A stretch of 64,000 bases of DNA from an uncultured Selenomonadales bacterium (lineage in GTDB: Bacteria > Bacillota > Negativicutes > DSM-1736 > Dendrosporobacteraceae): assembly GCA_946407015.1 (NCBI GenBank), contig CAMJML010000014.1, positions 1-64,000 on the forward strand, given 5' to 3'. A program made the translations under genes and the position numbers. This document shows positions 1 through 7,921 of this stretch, one piece after another; the first letter of the stretch is position 1; every line of letters begins with the position of its first letter. The notes below the pieces were generated by a model. The model was not told the origin of the DNA. It worked only from the letters and a program-made list of their open reading frames with translations, and made no database searches.

Positions 1-307
1 TAACGGTTACCTGATCGGCGGTGGTCAGAGGCCGGATATCGGTCTGTCCGGAAGCATTGGTTTTGATGACGACATTGTTGCTGCCGTCGTTACCGTAAAT
101 CAGGATATTATCCGATGTGTTGGTAATAGCCCGGATGTCTAAATCGGTAGCACTCACAGCAACACTATCGGTACTGCTATTTAAAGGCCGGATGTCGGTT
201 CGTCCTGTACCGTCAGTCAGTAACGGTCTGACACTGGTTCCATCAAAACCATAAAGCTGGCTCTTTAACTGTTCGGGTTGATCCTGCAGAACTTTTAAAT
301 TTGGCAT
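1..307 (-). CDS. DUF6385-like repeat protein, N-terminal part (runs off window)
   Basis: An open frame starts at an ATG at 307-305 behind an AGGAAG ribosome binding site and stays open to the left edge, so only about the first 102 residues are visible. The protein has no signal peptide. It contains repeated phrases of the type G(R/Q)TDIRPL, around residues 35-42 and 87-94, separated by Ser/Thr/Asn/Asp-rich stretches that look like short beta-strand repeats. This style resembles DUF6385-type proteins of Negativicutes, which often sit next to DNRLRE-like proteins such as the divergent neighbour at 458. The function is unknown; a surface or spore-coat role would be a guess. Confidence 0.6.
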   Translation of the reverse strand, partial: MPNLKVLQDQPEQLKSQLYGFDGTSVRPLLTDGTGRTDIRPLNSSTDSVAVSATDLDIRAITNTSDNILIYGNDGSNNVVIKTNASGQTDIRPLTTADQVTV

Positions 308-457
308 CCCATTCTCTTCCTTTCGTTTAACATAATACCTACATTGTACTTTATTCGGCGATGGGGTAGAGTGTTACATAAATTTGTGCCATATTACGCC
401 GAATCAATGACAAACGTGAGCGAGAAAGAATATGTTACAATGAGAGGAGGAATGGGC

Positions 458-1336
458 GTGGCTACAATTTTTATCAAACCGCCTTTTTTTAATGCTTCGA
501 TCCTCACGAAATGGGGATCGGAAGCATGTTTATTATATAAACACAAAGACCATTTGTTGATAGGAAAGCATTCCGGCAATATTTATCGAGCCGTTTTTCA
601 ATTTGAGATGCCCCGTTTGCCGGTCGGGACTGTGATTATGAGTGCCCGCTTTTTTTCTTACATTGCTTTTCTTGAGAACAAGGAACTCATACCCTTGCTT
701 TTGGATAGTTATCAAATATTATCAAAAGTCCATCCGAAAAAAATATCCAATCATAGACCTATTCTCATGCAGAGTCCGCCTGTCGCTAGTCTGGAACTTA
801 TGAATGGTCCGTATGGCTTTGTTGCATTTGATCTTACGGTACTCGTTCAAAAATGGCTTAGTGGGGCGGCTGCTAATCTTGGAATATTAGTAAAAAGCCG
901 TAACGAAACAATGGATCACGTTATTGGTTTAACCGGTAAAAATTATTGGGATTCGCAGCAGTGGCCATACCTTGAAATAAGTTATGCTGAGTTTAATCAG
1001 GCAGCTTGCAGTGATCCTAATGTGATTGATCGATTGGAAAATGTAAACACGATGGCCCAATGGCGCCAAACGGCTGCGATGAATCTTCTTTGCTTCAATT
1101 ATTCTTACATTGCGGTCAATACCGGGTCATCTTCGGCTATTGTCCTGCTGCAGCAAAGTGCGGATGGGCAATATTGGCAGGATAGCAGTGCTGAGACAGT
1201 AGTTTTGCCGGGACAATCGGTTACGCTGATCCCTAATTTTATTATGAAATATGCGCGGCTTTGCTTCAAATCGGAGATGTTGACTCAAAGTACGACGTTA
1301 GATATTTACTTGCAGGGGCGAATTGGAGGCAGTTAA
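458..1336 (+). CDS. DNRLRE/DUF6385-like domain protein
   Basis: A protein of about 292 residues. The longer frame opens at 344, but a perfect AGGAGG at 445-450 lies 7 nt before a GTG at 458, which I take as the start. The first ~170 residues resemble the DNRLRE beta-sandwich found in extracellular or surface proteins: alternating hydrophobic strands and a 'FDLTVLVQKWLSG..ANLGILVKS' type segment near residues 123-146. The C-terminal ~115 residues (Ala-Ala-Met...Tyr/Val-rich, ending LQGRIGG) look like a DUF6385-type domain. No signal peptide or membrane segment is seen. It is divergent from the repeat gene at 1-307, so the two probably share the 308-457 control region. Role unknown. Confidence 0.65.
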   Translation: MATIFIKPPFFNASILTKWGSEACLLYKHKDHLLIGKHSGNIYRAVFQFEMPRLPVGTVIMSARFFSYIAFLENKELIPLLLDSYQILSKVHPKKISNHRPILMQSPPVASLELMNGPYGFVAFDLTVLVQKWLSGAAANLGILVKSRNETMDHVIGLTGKNYWDSQQWPYLEISYAEFNQAACSDPNVIDRLENVNTMAQWRQTAAMNLLCFNYSYIAVNTGSSSAIVLLQQSADGQYWQDSSAETVVLPGQSVTLIPNFIMKYARLCFKSEMLTQSTTLDIYLQGRIGGS

Positions 1337-1398
1337 TCAGGCCATTAAAGCAACCTGGGAAAATTGGGTGTTAGGAATGTAAAGGATATAAATAAAGA

Positions 1399-1428
1399 TT
1401 GACTCGCATACAGTCAAAATTATATAAT
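1399..1428 (+). promoter_or_regulatory. Sigma-A-type promoter for small RNA / small ORF
   Basis: TTGACT at 1399-1404 and TATAAT at 1423-1428 are separated by 18 nt. The predicted transcript starts near 1435 and meets two terminator-like hairpins before the small ORF at 1590. Confidence 0.6.
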
Positions 1429-1455
1429 GAAAGAAATAATTGTGTACAAAGATGT

Positions 1456-1499
1456 ATCGATCAATTCAGAGACAATATCTCGAAGTTGATTGATTTTTT
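1456..1499 (+). terminator. Terminator-like hairpin in leader
   Basis: ATCGATCAA at 1456-1464 pairs with TTGATTGAT at 1486-1494 with one G-T wobble. An inner GAGA/TCTC helix is enclosed, and six T follow directly. It lies only about 20 nt downstream of the predicted start of transcription, so it would release an RNA of roughly 65 nt. Confidence 0.6.
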
Positions 1500-1526
1500 G
1501 TTTTCAAAGACTTTACACAGCGAGGT

Positions 1527-1566
1527 GTCAGCTTTAGGTCAATGCGGCCTGATGGCTGACTTTTTA
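1527..1566 (+). terminator. Second hairpin with U-run before small ORF
   Basis: GTCAGC at 1527-1532 pairs with GCTGAC at 1555-1560. An internal AGGTC/GGCCT helix is enclosed, and TTTTTATTTT follows. It sits immediately before the ribosome binding site of the 50-residue ORF, so it may attenuate that ORF. Confidence 0.5.
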
Positions 1567-1589
1567 TTTTATAAAAGGAGCTGAATAGT

Positions 1590-1742
1590 ATGAAAACAGT
1601 GAGTTTGTATGAATCAATTTATGGTTTGGCTGAATTATTGGCGAAAGCAAATGAGGAATTCCGTCATCTCTGGATTCCCATGCGCGGCATGGCGGCAAAA
1701 GATCATAGTTTACGTACTGTTCAGTTCCTGCAAAGAAAATAG
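1590..1742 (+). CDS. Small hypothetical protein, 50 aa
   Basis: An ATG at 1590 is preceded by AAAGGAG at 1574-1580 with 9 nt spacing, and the ORF closes at TAG 1740-1742, just before a terminator. The predicted peptide is amphipathic, with a Glu/Leu/Ala-rich first half (about residues 5-25) and a basic second half (HSLRTVQFLQRK). There is no membrane segment, Cys pattern or known motif. It has its own promoter, a good Shine-Dalgarno and its own terminator, and that is the main evidence that it is real. Function unknown. Confidence 0.5.
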   Translation: MKTVSLYESIYGLAELLAKANEEFRHLWIPMRGMAAKDHSLRTVQFLQRK

Positions 1743-1757
1743 TTTTGATCCAAAAAT

Positions 1758-1777
1758 GAGCCAGGCGGCTCTTTTTT
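1758..1777 (+). terminator. Intrinsic terminator
   Basis: GAGCC-AGGC-GGCTC stem-loop followed by six T, 16 nt after the stop of the 50-residue ORF. Confidence 0.75.
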
Positions 1778-1896
1778 GATGTACATGATAGGAGCTATGC
1801 CCGTGTACGAATCAGGCCTGGGGGACGTCGTTAGACAATTTCGGACATAAATGCTAAAATTTTAACTATTGAAAGCTGCGATAGGAGGCAAACGTT

Positions 1897-2547
1897 TTGT
1901 ATAGCACTGTTTTATTTGATCTTGATGGAACGCTGACCGACCCGAAGCCGGGGATTACCAGGTGTGTGCAGTATGCCTTAGCGAAATTAGGTATTGATGA
2001 ACCGGATTTGGAACGGTTAGTGCCCTTTATCGGCCCGCCGCTGCTCAACTCTTTTAAGGAATTTTATCATCTGGATGATCAGCGGGCCCAACAAGCGTTA
2101 CAGTATTATCGTGAACGCTTTTCCACAGTTGGACTTTATGAAAATGCTGTCTTTCCCGGAATTGAAGGCATGCTGCGTGAATTAACTGAACAAGGCAAGA
2201 AATTGCTGGTTGCTACTTCAAAACCTACTGTTTTTTCACTGAAAATTATTGAGCATTTTAAATTGCAGTCTTATTTTGAAGCGGTAGTGGGCAGCAATCT
2301 TGATGGTACTCGAGTTGAGAAAGCTGAGGTCATTGAATTTGCGCTCTCGCAGCTTTCTCATGGTGATTTAAGCCATGTCTTAATGGTTGGAGACCGGAAG
2401 CATGATGTGATTGGTGCAAAAAAGAACGGAATTGATGTGGCTGCAATCAGCTATGGTTATGGGAGCATAGAGGAATTGGCAGAGGCTCAACCGACTTATC
2501 TGTTCACATCTGTACAAGCGCTGCACGAATTTTTACGGGCAAATTAA
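1897..2547 (+). CDS. HAD-superfamily phosphatase (Gph/PpaX-like)
   Basis: A 216-residue HAD subfamily IA hydrolase. Motif I DLDGT is at residues 8-12 with nucleophile Asp8 and Asp10. Motif II (VATSKP) lies near residue 107 and motif III (MVGDRKHDV...KNGI) near residue 166. An alpha-helical cap follows motif I. These enzymes remove phosphate from small phosphorylated metabolites such as phosphoglycolate or pyrophosphate, and substrate cannot be read from the sequence. The start is TTG at 1897, 8 nt after AGGAGG (1883-1888); the DLDGT motif so close to it supports that choice. It is a single gene with its own terminator. Confidence 0.85.
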   Translation: MYSTVLFDLDGTLTDPKPGITRCVQYALAKLGIDEPDLERLVPFIGPPLLNSFKEFYHLDDQRAQQALQYYRERFSTVGLYENAVFPGIEGMLRELTEQGKKLLVATSKPTVFSLKIIEHFKLQSYFEAVVGSNLDGTRVEKAEVIEFALSQLSHGDLSHVLMVGDRKHDVIGAKKNGIDVAAISYGYGSIEELAEAQPTYLFTSVQALHEFLRAN

Positions 2548-2563
2548 CATAGTCATTCAAAAA

Positions 2564-2602
2564 AACATCTCAGGGGATCATTTAGCCCAAGAGATGTTTT
2601 TC
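2564..2602 (+). terminator. Intrinsic terminator after HAD gene
   Basis: AACATCTC at 2564-2571 pairs with GAGATGTT at 2591-2598, followed by TTTTTC. Confidence 0.75.
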
Positions 2603-2701
2603 TTGTTTGGAAAAATTCATAAATTTTTCTGGTTATGGCAAATAATGTGCTTCAATGGTTACGTAATGTCAAAATATACCGAACGATTTTATAAAATACC
2701 A

Positions 2702-2731
2702 TTGAAAAAGTTCGATAAAGGCGATTATAAT
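2702..2731 (+). promoter_or_regulatory. Promoter of xanthine dehydrogenase operon
   Basis: TTGAAA at 2702-2707 and TATAAT at 2726-2731 with an 18-nt spacer, about 100 nt before xdhB. A possible operator follows at 2744-2763. Confidence 0.55.
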
Positions 2732-2743
2732 AGGTATTGTGTT

Positions 2744-2763
2744 TTCAAAGTATACATTTTGAA
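2744..2763. promoter_or_regulatory. Inverted repeat, candidate operator of xdh operon
   Basis: TTCAAA and TTTGAA arms flank an 8-nt centre. The repeat starts about 13 nt after the predicted -10 box, a position where a bound repressor would block transcription. The binding protein is unknown. Confidence 0.35.
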
Positions 2764-2834
2764 TAGATGATTTACTTGGTACGGATTGTTTGTTTGATAA
2801 AGTCCTTGGGAAAACGTTAAGAGGAGAAGGAAGC

Positions 2835-3638
2835 ATGTTTACAATCAAAGAACTGGCTCAGCCGGATACACTCACAGAAGCTTACAACCTGCTAATAGCA
2901 AAAAAAAATAATGCCGTACTGGGAGGCTGCGCTTTTCTCAGAATGGGCTCCTATCCGATTGCTACCGCTGTAGATTTGACGAAGTTGAATTTAAGTTTTA
3001 TCCGCGAAGCCGATGATTATATTGAGATCGGGGCAATGACTACTTTTCGTGAAATTGAAGTTTCGCCCATTTTACAACAGTATGCAAATGGTGTGTTGCC
3101 TAAAGCTGTCAGTCATGTATTAGGGGTTCAGTTTCGCAGTGTTGTGACAGTCGGGGCCTCTGTCTATGCCAAATACGGGTTTTCGGATTTGATCACGGCA
3201 TTGCTTGCCCTTAATGCTGAAATCGAGCTGGTCCAGGGAGGGAGAATGCGATTAGCTGAGTTTTTGGAAAAACCGCTCACTAAAGACATATTGAGCCGGA
3301 TTTGGATCAGAAAACTTGAATGCAGGGCATCGTACCAGACTCTGCGTATGTCTGCCAGTGATTATCCTCTGCTCAATGCTGCCGTCACTCAAACAGGTTC
3401 CCATTGGCTGGTCGCAGTTGGTGCAAGACCTCGAAAAGCAGCGATTGCACAACAACTATCAGCTGCTTTATCGGCTAGCAAGATTGACTTGGAGCAGCTT
3501 GATTTTTTTGCTAATATCGCTAGTGAAGAGCTTAGCTTTGGGACAAATGCTAGAGGAACGGCCCAGTATCGCCGGGCCATGTGCAAAGTTTTGATTAAAC
3601 GGGCCATTAAAGAGGTGTTAATGTGCGAATCAGTGTAA
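2835..3638 (+). CDS. xdhB: Molybdenum hydroxylase FAD-binding subunit
   Basis: The FAD subunit of a xanthine-dehydrogenase-type hydroxylase, 267 residues, which passes electrons from the Fe-S subunit to NAD or another acceptor. The N-terminus has the CO-dehydrogenase/XDH FAD fold with the glycine turn VLGGCAFLRMG near residue 32 and a second FAD contact around QFRSVVTVGAS near residue 98. The C-terminal ~100 residues fit the CODH flavoprotein C domain. The start is ATG 2835 behind GAGGAGAAGG; an upstream in-frame TTG at 2790 has no such site. It overlaps the next gene by 16 nt, which points to translational coupling in an xdhB-xdhC-xdhA-permease operon. Confidence 0.88.
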   Translation: MFTIKELAQPDTLTEAYNLLIAKKNNAVLGGCAFLRMGSYPIATAVDLTKLNLSFIREADDYIEIGAMTTFREIEVSPILQQYANGVLPKAVSHVLGVQFRSVVTVGASVYAKYGFSDLITALLALNAEIELVQGGRMRLAEFLEKPLTKDILSRIWIRKLECRASYQTLRMSASDYPLLNAAVTQTGSHWLVAVGARPRKAAIAQQLSAALSASKIDLEQLDFFANIASEELSFGTNARGTAQYRRAMCKVLIKRAIKEVLMCESV

Positions 3639-4075
3639 CCATCAATGATAAAATGGTTCATCTGGATGTGGAATTTGATGAATTCCTGGCAGATGCTTTG
3701 AGAAAACATGGCTTTTTTAGTATTCGAAAAGGCTGTGATACGAGTTGCTGTGGATTATGCACGGTCTGGGTGGATGGCCGGCCGACCCTGTCTTGTTCTG
3801 TGCTGGCTTTCCGGGTTGATGGAAAAACCATTACAACCATTGAAGGGGTTCAACAGGAAGCGGAGCAATTTGCTCAAATCTTGGCTGCTGAGGGAGCAGA
3901 ACAGTGTGGCTTTTGCAGTCCTGGTTTTATTATGACCGTGCTGGCGATGAAGAAGGAACTTACCCAGCCAACGGAAGAGCAAATTATCCATTATCTTACC
4001 GGAAACTTGTGCCGTTGTACCGGTTACATGGGGCAATTACGGGCTGTTAAAATGTATTTGGGGGGAACGGCATGA
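3623..4075 (+). CDS. xdhC: Molybdenum hydroxylase 2Fe-2S subunit
   Basis: The two-cluster ferredoxin subunit (150 residues, usual length). The plant-type 2Fe-2S cluster is bound by C38, C43, C46 and C58 (C-x4-C-x2-C-x11-C). The helical-bundle cluster is bound by C95, C98, C130 and C132 (CGFC...CRC). It carries electrons from the molybdenum site to the FAD subunit. The start is GTG 3623, inside the end of xdhB. Its last 4 nt overlap the large-subunit start. The symbol follows the E. coli xdhABC convention and should not be confused with the XdhC insertion factors downstream. Confidence 0.92.
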   Translation: MRISVTINDKMVHLDVEFDEFLADALRKHGFFSIRKGCDTSCCGLCTVWVDGRPTLSCSVLAFRVDGKTITTIEGVQQEAEQFAQILAAEGAEQCGFCSPGFIMTVLAMKKELTQPTEEQIIHYLTGNLCRCTGYMGQLRAVKMYLGGTA

Positions 4076-6378
4076 AGCTGGTTGGAAAAGGAATTGCCAA
4101 AATTGATGCTATGCCGATCGCAACAGGCAAACCTGTTTATACCGAAGATCTGGCTTATCAAGATGCCTTGGTGGTTAAAGTTCTGCGTAGTCCGCATGCT
4201 TTTGCACGGATTAAAGCGATTGACACCAGTAAGGCTGAGAAATTAGCCGGTGTTGAGTGTGTCTTGACTTATCAAGATGTACCCAAAGTCCGGTTTACTT
4301 TAGCGGGGCAATCTTATCCCGAGCCATCTCCTTATGACCGGCTGATCCTGGAGGATTTAGTGCGCTATGTGGGAGATGAAGTGGCCATTGTAGCGGCTAT
4401 TGACGAAAAAACCGCATTGAAAGCGATAAAATTGATTAAGGTTGAGTACGAGCTGCTTGAACCGGTGCTGGATTTTGAGCAGGCCATTGGACATTCATCG
4501 GTTATTCATCCGGAAGCCGATTTGCATTGCAACTTTGATATCGGATTGGACAAAGAACAGAATATTGTTTCCTCCTACAAGCTCGAGGCCGGCGATGTTG
4601 AGGCTGAGTTACAACAGTGTGCCGTTGTTGTGGAAGGGACTTACTATACCCAAGCTCAGGCTCATGCCATGATGGAGACGTACCGGGCCTTCAGCTATTT
4701 GGATCATGCCGGGCGGCTAGTCCTGATCAGTTCTACGCAAATTCCCTTTCATGTGCGCCGCAAACTGGCCCGGTCGCTCCAGATTCCTGCCAGCAAAATC
4801 CGGGTGATCAAGCCGCGGATCGGCGGTGGCTTTGGTGGCAAGCAGACGGTTGCTGTCGAGCCGTTTGTAGCAGCAGTCACCCTCAAGACAGGCAAGCCGG
4901 CTTTGCTCGTGTATGACCGGAAAGAAACTTTTACAGCTACGACCAGCCGTCATGCCATGCGTCTAAAGGTGAGACTGGGGGCTGACCAGGATGGATTTAT
5001 TCAGGTTGTCGATATTGAGGGTTTATCGGATACCGGAGCCTATGGCGAGCATGCATCAACGGTTTTTTCGGTTGTAGGAGATAAAACGTTGCCTTTATAT
5101 AACAAGACGAAAGCAGTCCGGTTTATGGGGAATGTTGTTTATACCAATAAGCTGCCGGCCGGAGCCTTCCGTGGCTATGGAGCTACCCAGGGAACCTTCG
5201 CCCTGGAAGCTACTGTAAATAAGCTTGCGGCTAAACTTCAGATAGACCCGACTGAGTTACGAATGAAAAACCTGATTAAGCAGGGCGAAACCTGCCTGAC
5301 TTACGGGGGGAAGATTTTAGGGAGCTCAGCCCTTGACCGCTGTATTGAGACCGGAAAAAAAATGATTGGCTGGTCGGAGAAATACCCCCGCCGTGAGCTG
5401 GACAATCATAAAGTGCGAGCAGTCGGCATGGCTGTCACTATGCAAGGGTCCGGCATTGCCGGTATTGATACTGCGTCAGCCGAAATTAGGCTTAATGATG
5501 ACGGCAATTATACTCTGCTCATCGGGTCGACCGATATGGGGACAGGCAGTGATACCATCTTGTCTCAGATGGCGGCTGAAACACTGGATACCGACATGGA
5601 GCATATGATTGTCCATGCTGCCGATACCGATGTATCGCCCTACGATCCGGGTTCTTATGCTTCCAGTACGACCTATGTAACCGGGATGGCTGTGGTTAAA
5701 GCCGCAGAAGATTTAAGGCAGCAAATGCTGACGCAAGCAGCCAGGTTTTTAGAAGCTGATCCTCAGGAGCTTGTGTTTGACGGAACATTATTTCAAACCG
5801 GTGATGGGCTGCGCAGTTTGACTTTGGTTAAGTTGGCCGAGCTCTTGGTGCTGGGGCTGGGCAATAAACAATTGGTTGGTCAGGCTACCTATGGCAGCCC
5901 GGTATCACCGCCGCCTTTTATTGCCGGTTTTGCCGAGGTTGAAGTGGACCAGGAAACCGGGCAGGTGAGCGTCCTTGATTTTGTTGCGGTTGCCGATTGC
6001 GGTACGGTGGTCAATCCTAATCTGGCCAGGATTCAGGTCGAGGGCGGGATTGTTCAGGGGATTGGCCTGGCTCTATATGAAGATGTCCGTTATGATGAAA
6101 AAGGGACTCTGCAAACCAATACGTTTATGCAATATAAAATTCCCACCCGCAAGGATATCGGTACCATCCGGGTTGCCTTTGAGGAAAGCTATGAACCGAC
6201 CGGTCCTTTTGGTGCCAAATCAATCGGAGAGGTCGTTGTGAATACTCCGGCTCCAGCGATTGTTAATGCCATTTACCATGCGACCGGAGTGATGCTGGAC
6301 AGCCTTCCCGTTACACCGGAAAAATTATATCGAAAGATGCAAGACAGACCGATCAGACAGGAGATGGAACATGAATAA
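4072..6378 (+). CDS. xdhA: Molybdenum hydroxylase large (molybdopterin-binding) subunit
   Basis: The catalytic subunit of the xanthine dehydrogenase family, 768 residues. The N-terminal a/b hammerhead domain covers about residues 1-125. The Mo-cofactor domains carry GGGFGGKQ near residue 251, GAFRGYG near residue 364 and the active-site GAKSIGE at 714-720, where Glu720 matches the catalytic base of the family. ATG 4072 overlaps the stop of the Fe-S subunit. A purine substrate is suggested by the NCS2 permease encoded directly behind it. The yqeB/yqeC/mocA set nearby suggests a selenium-dependent hydroxylase, in which selenium is a labile cofactor ligand rather than selenocysteine; no in-frame UGA is needed. 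Nicotinate or other N-heterocycle hydroxylation cannot be excluded. Confidence 0.9.
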   Translation: MKLVGKGIAKIDAMPIATGKPVYTEDLAYQDALVVKVLRSPHAFARIKAIDTSKAEKLAGVECVLTYQDVPKVRFTLAGQSYPEPSPYDRLILEDLVRYVGDEVAIVAAIDEKTALKAIKLIKVEYELLEPVLDFEQAIGHSSVIHPEADLHCNFDIGLDKEQNIVSSYKLEAGDVEAELQQCAVVVEGTYYTQAQAHAMMETYRAFSYLDHAGRLVLISSTQIPFHVRRKLARSLQIPASKIRVIKPRIGGGFGGKQTVAVEPFVAAVTLKTGKPALLVYDRKETFTATTSRHAMRLKVRLGADQDGFIQVVDIEGLSDTGAYGEHASTVFSVVGDKTLPLYNKTKAVRFMGNVVYTNKLPAGAFRGYGATQGTFALEATVNKLAAKLQIDPTELRMKNLIKQGETCLTYGGKILGSSALDRCIETGKKMIGWSEKYPRRELDNHKVRAVGMAVTMQGSGIAGIDTASAEIRLNDDGNYTLLIGSTDMGTGSDTILSQMAAETLDTDMEHMIVHAADTDVSPYDPGSYASSTTYVTGMAVVKAAEDLRQQMLTQAARFLEADPQELVFDGTLFQTGDGLRSLTLVKLAELLVLGLGNKQLVGQATYGSPVSPPPFIAGFAEVEVDQETGQVSVLDFVAVADCGTVVNPNLARIQVEGGIVQGIGLALYEDVRYDEKGTLQTNTFMQYKIPTRKDIGTIRVAFEESYEPTGPFGAKSIGEVVVNTPAPAIVNAIYHATGVMLDSLPVTPEKLYRKMQDRPIRQEMEHE

Positions 6379-7702
6379 GAAAGCCGTTCACCCAGTTGAT
6401 GAAATTCTCCCATTAGGACAACTATTTGCTTATGGCCTGCAGCACGTCCTGGCGATGTATGCCGGAGCTGTTGCCGTACCTCTCATTATTGCCAATGCAC
6501 TGAATTTGCCGAAAGAACAGTTGATTTACTTGATTAATGCGGACTTATTTACTTGTGGAATTGCAACGCTGATCCAAACCCTTGGTTTCTGGAAGCTGGG
6601 TGTCAGAATTCCGATCATTCAGGGCGTGACATTTGCCGCCGTGACGCCGATGATTATGATTGGCAAGGCGCATGGATTAACCGGAATTTACGGATCAGTC
6701 ATTATTGCCGGGATCATTACTTTTTTAGTCAGTCCTTATTTCAGCCGTTTGATTCGTTTTTTCCCGCCGGTGGTTACCGGCTCAATCATCACCATTATTG
6801 GCGTTTCTTTGCTTCCTGTGGCCGTGCGGTGGGCCGGAGGCGGCAATCCATCGGCAGCTAATTTCGGTGCACCGTTATTTATTGGGCTGGCTTTTCTGGT
6901 TTTACTGCTGGTTTTATTCTTCTATCGCTATTTTAAAGGCTTCATGAGTAATATTGCTGTTTTACTGGGCTTGCTTGCCGGAACCATCATCGCGATTCCT
7001 TTCGGTTTGGTTAATTTTTCCGAAGTATCGAAAGCAGCCTGGCTGGGTGTCACGACGCCTTTTGCATTTGGAATGCCGACGTTTGATCTGGCAGCCATTG
7101 CGGCCATGACCTTAGTGATGCTGGTAGTGATGACTGAAACTACGGGAGACATTATCGCAGTGGGTGAAATTATTGATAAACCGATCAATCAGGAGGATTT
7201 AACCCGTGGTTTGCGGGCTGATGGATTCTCGACCATGCTCGGCGGTATCTTCAATGCTTTCCCTTACACGGCCTATGCTCAAAATGTAGGCTTGGTTGGA
7301 TTGACAAGGGTTAAAAGCCGGTATGTGGTCGCTGCTGCCGGGGTTATCTTGATGGTATTAGGCTTGTTTCCTAAAGCGGCTGCCGTGGTGGCGTCCATTC
7401 CCAATCCTGTCTTGGGGGGAGCTGGAATTGCGATGTTTGGTATGGTAACAGCCAGCGGCATTAAAACACTGTCCAAAGTGAAATTTGAAGGAACGCACAA
7501 TATGATGGTGGTTGCCATCAGTATTGCGGTGGGCTTGATTCCGTTGGCTGTTCCGGGATTCTATCAAAAGTTTCCTGCTTGGGCCCAAGTGATTTTGCAT
7601 AGCGGGATTACGGCAGGCAGTGTGATTGCCATTGTTTTAAATGCGTTATTCAATGGTCCTAATCAACCTTCTGAGCAGATGCCCAGACAAGAATATTTAT
7701 AA
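6371..7702 (+). CDS. NCS2-family uracil/xanthine permease
   Basis: A 443-residue integral membrane purine or uracil transporter of the nucleobase-cation symporter-2 family, with about 12-14 hydrophobic segments. The family signature region with an acidic TM8 is recognisable in MTETTGDIIAVGEI near residue 255 (the family Glu), followed by the conserved RGLRADGFSTMLGG segment and FNAFPYTAYAQNVGL. The ORF starts 8 nt before the end of xdhA and is thus the last gene of the xdh operon. Its context favours xanthine or hypoxanthine import for the adjacent hydroxylase. Confidence 0.9.
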   Translation: MNKKAVHPVDEILPLGQLFAYGLQHVLAMYAGAVAVPLIIANALNLPKEQLIYLINADLFTCGIATLIQTLGFWKLGVRIPIIQGVTFAAVTPMIMIGKAHGLTGIYGSVIIAGIITFLVSPYFSRLIRFFPPVVTGSIITIIGVSLLPVAVRWAGGGNPSAANFGAPLFIGLAFLVLLLVLFFYRYFKGFMSNIAVLLGLLAGTIIAIPFGLVNFSEVSKAAWLGVTTPFAFGMPTFDLAAIAAMTLVMLVVMTETTGDIIAVGEIIDKPINQEDLTRGLRADGFSTMLGGIFNAFPYTAYAQNVGLVGLTRVKSRYVVAAAGVILMVLGLFPKAAAVVASIPNPVLGGAGIAMFGMVTASGIKTLSKVKFEGTHNMMVVAISIAVGLIPLAVPGFYQKFPAWAQVILHSGITAGSVIAIVLNALFNGPNQPSEQMPRQEYL

Positions 7703-7709
7703 GCTTATA

Positions 7710-7872
7710 GACTTGTGATCATCTTAGTCCTATGTCTGGCAGGACTTTACTGGCAGTGTATGGAAATACGCTGTATGTATACCTGCAGCCGGTATGAGGC
7801 GGTTTTGCTTTGGGTAAGCAGGCCGTAACGGGTCATACTAGTGACAGACATAGCAGCGCATGATCACAAGTC
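7710..7872 (+). promoter_or_regulatory. Structured RNA leader, candidate Moco/Tuco-type riboswitch
   Basis: A 163-nt element with nested, near-perfect helices. P1 is 13 bp perfect (7710-7722 with 7860-7872). P2 is 9 bp (7730-7738 with 7845-7853). Arm A is closed by GCAGG/CCTGC (7739-7743 with 7782-7786) and holds an 8-bp hairpin (7754-7761 with 7766-7773) capped by a GGAA tetraloop (GNRA). Arm B is closed by GTATGA/TCATAC (7792-7797 with 7833-7838) and contains an inner hairpin (TGCTT 7806-7810 with AAGCA 7816-7820). P1 is followed by a T-rich run (7874-7882), so a folded P1 could act as a terminator. The three-way layout, the GNRA loop and the molybdenum-cofactor genes downstream fit the Moco RNA motif. 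I could not align it to a covariance model. Confidence 0.6.
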
Positions 7873-7921
7873 GTTTCTTTTTTGCAGCAATACAGGGTCT
7901 AATATACATAGAGGTGACAAC

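Noticed and set aside
1520-1570. Possible fluoride (crcB) riboswitch from CCTGATGGCT
   Set aside because: The 3' half looks similar, but the 5' half with the expected GGCGATGG-type strand is missing and the stem is an ordinary hairpin with a T-run.
1399-1584. 61-residue plus-strand frame
   Set aside because: It covers the promoter and both leader hairpins of the 50-residue ORF, begins without a ribosome binding site and has no motif.
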